Shown: positions 48,601-58,330, numbered from the stretch's first letter. The stretch is 64,000 nt of DNA from Symsagittifera roscoffensis (GCF_963678635.1 NC_087063.1:6540386-6604385), one strand, 5' to 3'. Translations and numbers: made by a program. The notes: a model not told the origin generated them from the sequence alone.

Positions 48601-50089
48601 GGCTTCACGTCAAAAGTGTCACAATCAGTCCTCGACAACCCAAACGTCGTGAAGCTTCTATTGGAAGGTTACAAAAAACCATTAACCCTCCGCTCGTACG
48701 ACTCGAATTTCAGGGTTAGTACTACTAACGCTTTAGTACGCTTTCTTTTCAAAAGATTTGCCAACAAAGGTTGCCAGTATAAAAATTTTATCATGACCGT
48801 CAGTCATTCATTCACTGAAAGTTGAGGTTGAAATGTCTCTGGATGATTTTCCGAAATTTTTTCAACTCAATTTCTAATTTCTTACTAAGTTATAGTATTG
48901 AACCATTCCAGGAACAAACAAGGATAATTGATGGAAAAGAGGTGGATCAGTTGTTCAGAAAAACACCTCCCATGTTTTACAACATTGTTGACGCTGATGC
49001 CGCACATCAAAAAATCACAAAATTTACACAACCGTCATTCCTATTGAGTACCTCGCTGGGACACATTCATTCAAAAAAATTGCCCGCAGCATATCGGCCC
49101 AATAAAGAGTCCAACTTTCTTCTCATTTCTCAAGATGGCGCTGTGACAATGTTCCACCAAGATTTTTCCAGCACATCAGTCCTCTATATTCTACTGAAAG
49201 GGTGTAAGACGTTCTTCTTGATAGCCCCGACGAGCATCAACCAGGATCTCTTCAACCAGTTCCTGCAGCAGCCCCGAAGGAAATTTTTCTTTGGTTCCCA
49301 TGAAGGCTTGAATATGGGAGGGTGCCAAGCTATCACGCTGAAAGCGCGACAAGGTTTAATCATGCCAGCGAATATGATTCATATGGTGGAGACGACAGGC
49401 GTTTCTGTCGCCTATGGAGTTAACTTCATTTTCAAGAATCATCTTCGTCTGGCCGCTGATACCTTCAGGACAGAACGCGTTCAGAAAATAAAGTTCACTG
49501 AATGCTACCCTTCTTTCTCGTTCCTTGCGCTTACTCATTTTGTGTCTCGAGTACAGTGAGTCGTTCAACATCTTTGAAAGTTTAACATCATGTTAAAGAG
49601 TCAACTGTGAAAATCTGTGGTCGAAGTTTATATTAATGTAACCTCAAAATCAATAACTGGAATAATATGACAAAATCTATTTTTTTTTGAAATTTTTGAA
49701 TTTGTTTACAGAGATGGATCCGACGCAAATGTCGATGAGCTCGCGGCAATTTTTGACGTGTTTCAAATTCTGAAAAAACACGACTCATCGTTTGCACAAC
49801 ATGTTTCCCTAGTAAAAGACAACGTACGTACAAATTATTGAAATATTGAATATTTTTCACACAATTTATAGTATAAAGTTGAATATATTTTTTGATGTCA
49901 TCCAGTATTGTTTTCCAGGATAAATTACTTGCAACTGGAAACTCTTCGAACCTGGGTAACAACTTCTCTAAAGTTGAACTTTTGGAAAAGCGAATCGAAC
50001 TCATGATGATGATGAGGCAACATGATTGTGTCCTAGTCAGTCCAGCCCCAAGTCCAAACAAAAAGTTAAAGGCAAATCCTTCAACCTGA
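45612..50089 (+). CDS. C2HC zinc finger / JmjC-domain protein, KDM2/KDM7-like
   Basis: Exons inferred at 45612-45654, 46193-46540, 46715-47207, 48269-48415, 48478-48714, 48912-49555, 49712-49823 and 49919-50089, about 730 residues. A C2HC finger is made across the first intron: TCN joins ECRK, giving C-x2-C...H-x5-C. An acidic Ser/Thr-rich linker with a 35-residue duplication follows. The JmjC domain lies in exon 6: HQD in TMFHQDFSSTSVLYILLKG supplies the first two Fe(II) ligands, the third His is in MIHMVETTGVSVAYGVNF, and LIAPTSINQDLFNQF matches the KDM2/PHF8 pattern. Enzymes of that family remove methyl groups from histone lysines using Fe(II) and 2-oxoglutarate in the nucleus. The iron ligands are intact, so activity is possible. 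One break exists: an A8 run (46825-46832) needs a -1 shift. The zinc finger and JmjC parts could be separate genes; phases support joining. Gene D converges from the right. Confidence 0.78.
46839..47048 (+). repeat. 105-bp in-frame coding duplication (35 residues x2)
   Basis: Two adjacent 105-bp units encode a SSPxAGTAQMLPTTSCSVNQ stretch followed by ENAELPLEEEEEP. They differ at only a few bases. The period is a multiple of three, so the reading frame is kept. They lie in the acidic linker between the zinc finger and the JmjC domain. Confidence 0.92.
47285..48195. repeat. Large imperfect palindrome inside the JmjC gene intron
   Basis: The arms read inward to a centre near 47731: TTCGAAAGTGCCATGGATTC on the left and the complement on the right around 47740-47762. 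Further out, GATAAAAATTGGCAATG, TTGTCATTTGACACTGG and TTTGAACATGAATTCC recur in inverted order. The right arm ends in a direct duplication of about 157 bp (47881-48037 and 48038-48194). The palindrome includes several ATTCCGGG subterminal-type motifs, so it may be a nonautonomous relative (MITE-like) of the host transposon inserted in the 47208-48268 intron. Confidence 0.85.
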
Positions 50090-50615
50090 CAGCCGTTTAT
50101 GCCAACCACTGAATATTGCTCAAAAAAATCTTCTGCTCCCTAGCGACCGCATTTAACGTGTTATTTTTCTCTCGATTATTCGAACATGAAACAATAACAT
50201 TCGATGTGGAGTCCACTTTCTTCCAAATTCTGTGTAAATACGCCTTTTCAACTCCTTCGCGGCGCGCAGTTATCACTGTGAGTGACCGTCAAAGTGACTT
50301 TATGATGATAATTTATAACTTACGTCATTGAATGACGTTATGATGATGATTATGATTATACTGTAATTTTTTTTCAGTACTGCTTGCACTGACACTGTCA
50401 AAAAAACATAGCTTAAAGCTCTTACTATGAGCCTCATGAGAAACATTTCCAATTTAAGTGTTTGCAAACAATTTGTTTTCTTTTCATTTAATAGAGAGAA
50501 AAAATTGATTGCCAATTTTCGGATTTGAAAAAAGTTACATTGTCAAGGTTTGAAGATTATGAAACTTTAATTGATCACATTCACGCGAAAACACTGAAAC
50601 TTTGAACTAGTTGAA
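50090..50615. other. Space between convergent genes
   Basis: About 0.5 kb between the stop of the JmjC gene and the stop of the minus-strand gene. It contains GATGATGATTATGATTAT repeats near 50340 and an inverted CATTGAATGACGTTATGATG-like patch. No gene recognised. Confidence 0.5.
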
Positions 50616-52740
50616 CTAATAAAAATAATGGGGTTTTGACTGTTCTAAGTTGTGTGAAAAAAGAGTCCGGTAGTCTTCTTCACTTGCGTAGTGGCCTGTG
50701 CACGTTTGAACGCTGCATCGTAAGTTGAACCTTGTGAATTCACGGTGTTCTGTAATCCTTAAATACTTTATAAGTGTATCATGACCATTGTCTTTTTGTG
50801 CGGGCAATACATCCCACCTGCTACCCAACACAGAATCCCAAGATTTGTGGCAGCCTCGAATTCCTTCGGATATTGCTGCACTAAACTTGACATCTTCCTT
50901 TTGGGATTCTGTCGAAAAACCCATTATTTGTCTTGTTAGTTTGGTCACGGGTCCAAGATTGAAAGTGATGGAGTTTTTGTCCCTAGCCAGTCCAACAGCA
51001 CGTTTCAAGGCGGAAAACACCGCAAACGATAAATTGATTGGATGTTCAATTGCATTGAAGTCACGCGTTTCATGCTGAAATGTTACAAAATTAGTCACGT
51101 GTCAAAATCCTGTACTTTTGAATAAAAGTATTTGAGTTTTTTAAAACGATAAAAATTGTAGGCATTAGCCTGTTTTCAAGTGCCAAAATCCTGTACTTTT
51201 GAACAAAGTATTTCAGTTTTTGAAAACCATAAAAAAAATTGTAGGCATTAGCCTGTGATAAAAATTGGCAATGTTTTGTCATTTGACACTGGATTCCGGG
51301 CCTTATGGCTAAGGGTTTGAACATGAATTCCTAGTTCGTTTCTCAGTCGTAAGCATTGTTAAATTCCATGGAATCCGGGACGTGACAAATTCGGAATGTT
51401 TCAAATGAAAATTGTAGGCCTTAGCCTGTGATAAAAATTGGCAATGTTTTGTCATTTGACACTGGATTCCGGGCCTTATGGCTAAAGGTTTGAACATGAA
51501 TTCCTAGTTTTATTTATCAGTCTTAAGCATTGTTAAATTTCATGGAATCGGGGACAATAAAAATTCGGATTGTTTCATTAAAAAAACTTTACCTTGAGGT
51601 AGTCTTCACAAGCTAGCTGAACCAAGAGTGCAGGCATCCTTATAGAAATGTCCTCGTTATTTATGCATGTCAACTGTGCAAAGGCCTTTTTTGTCCTTCC
51701 TTCAAACTCCAAGCTGTCTACTCTGAATTTTTCCCCTCCATAGAAAGCAGTTGATCCAACCTGAGAAACAAAGAATTGAATTTTTATACAAAATATTTTG
51801 ATCGGGCGCTGAGACATATATTCCTAACTTTATGACATCTGAAAAAATTGCGGCACACACTTCCAATGCTTGTAATTATTTTGTTAACAAACCTTGAGGA
51901 CACCGTTGGAACAAGGGTCAAAGGTCAAAGGCACTATGTCTTCTGTGGCTTCGAGAAGTGTCAGCATGTCAATTTCTTTTTCGTCTTTTTTAGCTCTTTT
52001 TGTAGGATTACGTTGATGATCCTGAACCTCACATGGCTCCAAAACTAAAGTAGCCGTGTCACAAAAAGATGTCTGAAACAATTCACGATTTCAAACAGAT
52101 TATGAATGAAGTTAAAATATGTTTTTCAATTTCAGCTATTCAAAAAAACTTCTTTTGAAGTTGAACTTCTTTCCGAGTGATGTTTTGAAAGATGTTTTTC
52201 AAAGCGAATAAGTACCTCAGATGTAAGCGTATCTTCAAAGAGCCCTTGATTTCGAAGTTGATTGTATTTTACAACCAATATGTTAGCCTCTGGTTCTTCT
52301 CGGGGGTTTTCATCGTGCTCCGAGTCCAAAATTCTCAATGTACATTCCCGTTTGAAAGGATCGTTGTACAGTACAACCCCTGTCATCAGAATGCATTTGT
52401 CAACGCAATCTGTTTCACAAGCAGCACAGAAAAAAACATCTGTATTGCGAGTTAAGCGTCTTGGGTTGAACAGAAGTGGATCTTTTTTGTTTCTTCTTTT
52501 AGCCCTATCTGGCTCTTCAACAACTTTGATTGTCTTTCTTATTTTCCAATGTTTCATCCTCCGATTGTCGCGAAGGTCTTCTGGAATTGTTATCTGTACG
52601 GGTGGACCCTTCCATTCAGTCCATTTGACACTCACACCCCAGTTACTAATGAAACCCAGTATTCTAGCGGCTTCCCAAATGTACGTCACTTCATCAAGAA
52701 CATGCACTTCTTCTTTTTCCTTGAACAATGATGGAAGCAT
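50616..52740 (-). CDS. Unrecognised four-exon gene D with Agenet/chromo-barrel-like N-terminus
   Basis: Exons on the minus strand: 52740-52216, 52072-51893, 51760-51593 and 51074-50616. All three introns are phase 0 with GT-AG ends and TTTCAG or TCTCAG acceptors. The protein is 443 residues with no frame break. Residues about 15-75 (YIWEAARILGFISNWGVSVKW, then PPVQITIPEDLR and HWKIRK) look like a small beta-barrel reader such as Agenet, chromo-barrel or Tudor. A cysteine cluster follows (FFCAACETDCVDKC, about 130-145), perhaps binding zinc. The C-terminal 200 residues include a basic KRAKKDEKE patch and a conserved-looking region (STAFYGGEKFRVDSLEFEG) that I cannot place. It is the only cargo gene with an undamaged frame. 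It shares a promoter region with the SET gene. A chromatin-reader role would suit its neighbours but is inference. Confidence 0.72.
51105..51560. repeat. Single-arm copy of the internal palindrome, in an intron of gene D
   Basis: Matches the left arm of the 47285-48195 palindrome in the same orientation, with two tandem TTGGCAATGTTTTGTCATTT blocks (near 51267 and 51438) and ATTCCGGG motifs. It lies wholly within intron 3 of gene D (51075-51592). Confidence 0.85.
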
Positions 52741-53174
52741 CTTGTATGAGCGATTTTATCTAAATGAATAATATTTAGTACAATCATTGTACTCATGATG
52801 AGTAATTGTCATGATGAGTATATTTTTTAACAACCAATTTAAACCTTTATGTTTAAACTCTTAAAACGACTATTGAAACGATAATTGAAGTTCAATTGGT
52901 GTTCAATTGGTACTCAAATTGGTTGTGATAATATGCCATATTATACTGTCTTATATTATTGCAGTAATTCAGCAATTAAGAGTCAATTATACACTGTATA
53001 ATATAATATAGTATAATATGGCATTATCACAACCAATTTGAGTACCAATTGAACACCAATTGAACTTCAATTATTGAAAAATACTATTATTAGTAAGTTG
53101 TTAGTAACAACCTTCGATTCTGCAATCCTTTCTAGTCACTTCTCATTTCATTCCAAGTTTCGTTAACCTGAACT
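52741..53174. promoter_or_regulatory. Divergent promoter region with a 65-bp inverted repeat
   Basis: The 434 bp between the start codons of gene D (-) and the SET gene (+) should hold promoters for both. Arms 52883-52947 and 53010-53072 are near-perfect inverted repeats, differing by 2 bp. They contain three CAATTGGT/ACCAATTG units each and enclose a 62-bp AT-rich loop. TATATTATT and TATAATATAATATAG tracts lie in the loop. The structure could form a cruciform or act as paired binding sites. Function is inferred. Confidence 0.7.
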
Positions 53175-55942
53175 ATGGACTCCGAACTTCCTGCTGTGAA
53201 TACTGCGCAACTTGAAACTACTGTTTTCCATAGAGATCATAATGAACCTCCATCTAGTCAACAGTCTGTTACTAACAGATGTAGTACATCTCGGAGTTTC
53301 GACCAAAATTTTGCACAGCACCCATCTGTGGAAGTTCCTTTAGGAACCCCCATCCGACCTATGCCCTATGCTGAACCTTGTACAATTATTACAGATGTTA
53401 ATCATAATGACAATACTTACCACACATTGGAGACTCCGCAGCAAGTGTCTTCTCGAAGTGAAGGGTATTCAAACTTCATTAGCCCAATGCCAGTGGTGTA
53501 CCCACACTTTGATCCCGCGTTTTTTCATAGAAATCAAATTGCCAGCCAGCCCACTGATCATCATGATGATTACACTGCCAATGGAACAGAACTCGGTCGT
53601 TTTTTTTCTCAACCTTCAGAATCAACTCCTTCAAACCAGCATTCATCAACAACTTTGTCATGGGAAATACCTCTAATCACGCCGCAGTCGGCGACTGCCA
53701 CTCAGGCTGGCAGTTCAAGTACAGAGCCTCCGACTGATTCTTCATCTGAGAATATGGCAAAACGAGTTATTCCAACGAACAATGACTCGCAAACCGAGGT
53801 AAGATTCCTTTTGTTTTGAAACAAAAAGCATTTTTGCTGCTCAAACCGTGAAGAGTTGGAAACTTTCAGCTAATGTTTTTGTTCACTTTTGTAATTCAAC
53901 TAAAAGTTTTTGTTTTGAGTTTAGATAGCTGCAAAACTTGCACGCGTTCAAGAACAACTTGAAGCTGCTTCGTCCAAAGACGACCAAAATGAACATTGCG
54001 AGAGGCAAGAAATCGAAACACTTGTTAAAGAGCACTTGGATGTTTTCCAAGAATCGGATTTTTTAACCCATAAACAACGTGTTTCGTTATTTCAACTTGT
54101 GACAGCCTTCTTATACTGTTATGTCGTGCCATCAATGCTAGAAAAAACCATAAGCTGCATGTCTGTTCATGCAGTTGCACAAGCGTTTGTGGTATTGTCA
54201 GATGAGGACGATACTTGTATAACGGTTTCAATTGAACCAAGTGAAAGTGAGTCATCTTGAATTTCTTCCGTATAACTTTTTTTCAAAATTGTGAAACTGT
54301 TTGTTTAGTGTCTACTGAACGTTCGAATCACATTTTGCCGCGATGGCTCGTACAGGGTTTGAAACTTTATCACACTGAAGTTCGACCACATTTCTTACCT
54401 CAGAGTGTCCCGGAAGAAAAGATTTCTTTCACCCGATCTTTCCCTGAGCAACCAATCCAAGTCAAAACAGAACTTTTTTTTGTGAACTCCAGTGGAAACA
54501 CCAAGTTTCGTGTGAATAGAATTGCCGCCACAGTTTCTGACATGGTACGTTTCAACTTTTAACTTATAAGTCTGTGGAAGTTGAACTTCCTAATATGATT
54601 TGAACACAACGGGGAATTCGTTCTAGAAGGATCTGTTTAGATTTCTGCTCAAATGGAGCCTGCTAAGCGACCCAAGACATTGCTCGATCGTCAAGTGGCA
54701 AAATTAATGCCTTTGTCAAAAGATCCTGCATTTCAACTGGTGAAACACAAAACGCAGGAAATTCACAAGGTACTACTTTGATTTTCCAAGAATTTTTTTA
54801 ATTTAAAAAACGTTTCGACTCGGAAACTTTCGGAAAGTTTCGACTGTTTCAGCTGATTTGTACTTCACAGTTTTTTTATACAGTATCACAATTTATCAAT
54901 TGGATGTATGAAACAATACGCTCACGTTTTTCCAGATTGTCAATCACACCTACAAAGATGTTGAAAAAGCTGTGCGATGTAGACAAGATCAACAAAGATA
55001 CCTTAGACAGACAATTAGAGCACAAGCTTTTGTGAAACAGTATCCAAACTTTGTTGTATCGGAGACGCGCGTGTCGGGTTTTTTCAGCGAAACAAATGGG
55101 AAGCTCATCACGACCTAAAGAAAGTCATGTCCCAAATCGCCATGCTGCAGAAAAAGAAAAGCAAGCGACAACAAAAGCCGCTTTCTGATTCCAGCGGCAT
55201 TAGTTATAAATGCACTGGAAACTTTCTTTCATTGGAAGCACAAACGCTTCTGGCCCACAGATGTGATACGCAAGAATGGGTTGGCATTTGCGATGTTGTT
55301 TCCCTACCTTCGGAAGAGGTAATCTTGCGTTTCTTGAAAACGTTGACGACAAGTTTCCAAAACTTTCAAAAGTTTCTTTTTCAAAAAAATTTCTTTTTTG
55401 ATTCAAACGTTATAGTTTAAAGTTTCAAAAAGTCATAAAGTTTTCAACCAATACAGTTTTTTGAATTCCATTCAAAAATGCCATGTAACAGTATTACATA
55501 ATATAGAGTAAACTTTAAATGTTGAACATTTTCTGATTCAGGCGTTGTCAGCACACAGGCCTTCCAGAAGGATGATATTATCATGGACTACCATGGGGTT
55601 GCTGTGACAGATAAAACATATCAAGATTTGATAAGGAACTGTTCTGTTCCGACTGAATTTGTGCTGGAAATTGGCGCGCCTGTGAAGCGTTTCATCGATG
55701 CTTCTTCAGAAGTGTGTGTTGAACATCCAACCAACCGCTGTCTTGGTCGACTGGCTAATCACAGCACGCTAAACTCCAAGAAGAATTTGGATGCGAATAT
55801 GAAGATCATAGAAGTTGTTCTTAATGCCTTCGATCCGCCAAAACGATTAGCTGTATTCAAAGCCCGAAGAAACATTGAGCCTTTCGAACAGCTACGATAC
55901 GATTATGGCGATAAAGTTGCTCGATACATGTTCAACATGTGA
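53175..55942 (+). CDS. KMT5A (SET8)-like SET-domain methyltransferase, six exons
   Basis: Exons inferred at 53175-53798, 53925-54246, 54308-54544, 54641-54769, 54936-55318 and 55542-55942, all with GT-AG borders. The N-terminal 300 residues are Ser/Thr/Pro-rich and disordered (MDSELPAVNTAQLET...), followed by a helical region. The last exon carries a SET domain: FQKDDIIMDYHGVAV, then NRCLGRLANHSTLN (the conserved GR-x2-NHS) and the final LRYDYGDK (Y-D-Y-G-D). This is the signature seen in KMT5A, which monomethylates histone H4 Lys20 in the nucleus. The typical catalytic set (NHS, YDYG) is intact. Two problems: in exon 5 the frame changes at 55079-55085 (T6 run; -1 shift, or a 35-nt intron 55053-55087), and exon 5 to 6 is one base out of phase. 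Start chosen as the first Met after the shared promoter region. Confidence 0.78.
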
Positions 55943-56484
55943 AGTTCACAAGCTCAGCTTTTTTACCTTAGAAACTTTTCAAGTTGTGTTACACCCATTC
56001 AATGGAAGTTCCATATATTTTATGTTCAACATACTGTATGTTACATACGTGTAGTTACTACTAGTAGTAGTTCAAACATTTGCACCAACAACTTTTTTCA
56101 TCGAAGTACATGTACAGTATTTCGGCACGCTCGAAATTACTAATTACTTGGTAACTAATTAGTTAGTAGTTGCAACTACAAGTAGCCTACTTATAACTAA
56201 GTTTGATCAAACAAGTTCAGACACTGGCAGTGTCTTAACCTCAGTACAGTATTTCGGCACGCTCGAAATTAACTAATTAGTTAGTAGTTGCAACTACAAG
56301 TAGTTATAACTAAGTTTGATCAAACGATTGTACCCACAACTTTTTTCATCGGAATACAGTATTTTAGCACGTAAGTTAATAGTTGCAGTTATAATAACTT
56401 GTAGGACAAACTAAACAAAAAAGATGGAATAAAATTGCTTAAAAACTGTAAACTTCTGCCAGATTAATTCAAAAATATAAAAGT
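55943..56484. repeat. Threefold repeat downstream of the SET gene
   Basis: The string ACAGTATTTCGGCACGCTCG followed by AACTAATTAGTTAGTAGTTGC occurs near 56115 and 56245. A third, diverged unit (CAGTATTTTAGCACG) lies near 56357. Each is preceded by ACAACTTTTTTCATCG or by similar sequence. No coding recognised. Confidence 0.75.
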
Positions 56485-56820
56485 CTTGGATTCCATGCCA
56501 TTTTTCTCACTGGATTCCAACGTCTTGGATTCCATGGTTATAGTGTATTGAATTTATCAACTATTTGTTTAGCAACTATTTGTTTAGTGGTTCAGTAAAA
56601 ATGGCTCGGAGTCCGGGACCATGTCCTGGATTCCGAATTCAAGTAATTGTTCGCTATACCATGGATTCCGGGATTTTGCCAATTTTCGGTGGTTTAATTG
56701 ATTGTCCCGGATTCTGGGATTTTGCGTATATGCCTGTTCGTGCCGCCATGCGAGTATTTGAACGCGGAATCCGTGGCATGTGCATGTTATATCATTTGAA
56801 TTCGGAATCCATGTACACTA
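56485..56820 (-). promoter_or_regulatory. Right subterminal motif cluster (ATGGATTCCGGGA type)
   Basis: Motifs at about 56487 (TTGGATTCCATGCC), 56513, 56528, 56622 (GTCCTGGATTCCGAATTC), 56661 (CCATGGATTCCGGGATTTT), 56704 (GTCCCGGATTCTGGGAT), 56764 (CGCGGAATCCGTGGCATG) and 56801. They mirror the left cluster and support the two ends belonging to one element. An open plus-strand frame across them (56565-56834) is a by-product of the repeats. Confidence 0.7.
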
Positions 56821-56844
56821 ATAGTCAAATCTGACTATTGAAAC

Positions 56845-56866
56845 AACACGGATTGGCGACGTAATG
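56845..56866 (-). repeat. Right terminal inverted repeat of the transposon
   Basis: 22 bp ending GGATTGGCGACGTAATG, the exact reverse complement of 40243-40264. Retroelement homology resumes at the next base with TTCATCTTTACAG. Confidence 0.9.
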
Positions 56867-57960
56867 TTCATCTTTACAGTCTTCTGGGTCGAGATATACT
56901 ATTTTTTGAATGCTGCTTTGAGAGTTCGACTCATAATTTTGATTCCGTTTAACTCTTGAGAACAAATTACTTTCTCTTCAGAAACCTTTCCTGTGACTAT
57001 AAAATCTTTAAGAGTTGTAGCGCGAGCTTTTGAATAATGTGTAGCAATGGTATTTATTGATTCTATTTCTTGTGGTTCATATTTGCAGTGAGTAACCTGG
57101 TTGATTGCGTACTTGTATAGCAAAATTTTTTTGTGATCTTCGCAATCATAGAGAGTTACGAGGAGGTCTTGGGGTCTTGTTGGTGTAGGGGATTATCATG
57201 ATTTGTGATTTCCAGATTGACTAAGTGGGGAGTCATAAAGAGCAGACTTTTTGATAAAAGAGTTAAATGTACATGCATTTGATAGTCCTGAAAACTGATT
57301 ATAGAAATTTTGTGGGATTTTTGTCTATATAAAGTATCTGTCGTATTTATAAATTAGTTCTGTGCATATAAATGGAAGAAGCTCAAACCTTAGAACTAGA
57401 TTTTTTTGTGAGAGTCTTTGAATGTTATTTTTTGAATGTCTCTATGAAAATCGCGTCTAAATTGTAGTCTATTCAATGCCCAATTATGAAGGTGGCTACT
57501 TTCGAGGTGTGTTGCCCAAATTGTGGAGATGGCGCTACAAATGAATTCCAATCTAAGCGGGAGTTTTCTTTTATTTTGCCATTCTTGATATCAATCGTTC
57601 AATTATGGAGGGGACTTTTATCGAGGTGTTGCACAAGTAGTGGATATGGCACTACAAATAACACAAATCTATTCTAAGTATTTCCTTTTGTTTTGTAAGT
57701 CTTGATATCGATCTCTCAAAATTTATTGGAAAAGTACTTAATGGTGTTTTACCTGTTACCGATGGTGAACGAGATAGTGTTTCAGACAATGACAAGTTTG
57801 TATCTGGGGAATCTTCTATTGATTCATTTAAAGTGTTTGATTCACTTGAGTAATTGTATAGTTCATTCAGGTGGGAAGTCAATTTGAGGATGTGGGGATG
57901 TTGAACGGGTTTTCCCTATTTTTTTCCGATATTGGTGTTGAACCTTAAATTTCTGATGGA
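56867..57960 (-). mobile_element. Retroelement copy 2, 5' half of third ORF (right flank)
   Basis: Continues the homology that broke off at 40242. Minus-strand frames 56899-57123 (with NQVTHCKYEPQEIESINTIA) and 57652-57882 (with SEDSPDTNLSLSETLSRSPS-like sequence) match 29470-29720 and 30185-30400 of copy 1. Stops and frameshifts separate them. Confidence 0.75.
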
Positions 57961-58330
57961 AAATTAGATGAGTTTTGTTGAGATGTTGTACCTATGATTG
58001 ATGAAAGGCTTTGGATTGTGTTACTTCAAAGATCTCGGGGGGTTAATGTAGGTGATAAAGGTTTTGGTGTTGAACCTAAAATTTTTGATGGAAAATTAGA
58101 TGAGTTTTGTTGAGATGTTGCCCCTATGAAAGGCTTTGGCTTGTGTTACTTCAAAGATCTCGGGGGGTTAATGTGGGTGATGAAGGTATTGATGTTGAAC
58201 CTAAAATTTCTAATGGAAAATTAGATGAGTTTTGTTGAGATATTGTACCTATGAATGAAGAAAGGCTTTGGATTGTGTTACTTGAAAGATCTCGGGGGTT
58301 TAATGTAGGTGATGAAGGTATTTTGAATTG
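57932..58330 (-). repeat. Threefold ~128-bp coding repeat in retroelement copy 2
   Basis: About three tandem units, each with GGAAAATTAGATGAGTTTTG, AGGCTTTGG and AAAGATCTCGGGG. In the minus frame they encode Ser/Pro/Thr-rich units homologous to a single stretch of copy 1 (about 30420-30560, SQQSILNIPSGYLDSTP context). The repeat is thus an expansion specific to copy 2. Confidence 0.85.

Larger units (their letters stand above)
40243..56866 (+). mobile_element. 16.6-kb DNA transposon carrying transposase, JmjC and SET genes
   Basis: The ends are a perfect 22-bp inverted repeat (starting CATTACGTCGCCAATCCG). The left flank reads ...CTTTAATT and the right flank TTCATCTTTAC. Joining them with one copy of the repeated bases restores CTTTAATTCATCTTTAC, which aligns without gaps to the uninterrupted paralogue at about 29440-29460 (TTTAAGTTCGTTTTTAC). 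The target duplication is therefore 2 bp (TT) if the repeat starts at CATTAC. It is up to 5 bp (TTCAT, 40241-40245 and 56867-56871) if the element starts at TACG. Subterminal motif clusters occur at both ends. Four intron-bearing genes fill the interior: transposase-like, zinc finger/JmjC, an unknown gene, and SET. It lacks polymerase B, capsid and helicase genes, so it is not a Polinton or Helitron. The superfamily is not settled. Confidence 0.85.

Noticed and set aside
50788-51078. Plus-strand ORF starting MSFCAGNTSHLLPNTESQ
   Set aside because: Antisense to exon 4 of gene D, whose exon borders and phases are consistent.
40243-56866. Polinton/Maverick or Helitron identity for the large element
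   Set aside because: No protein-primed polymerase B, capsid, packaging ATPase or Rep/helicase coding is visible. Ends are inverted repeats with duplicated target bases, unlike Helitrons.
40243-56866. Interpretation of the gene block as an ordinary host gene cluster
   Set aside because: The two flanks rejoin as one retroelement, and matching terminal and subterminal repeats bound the block.
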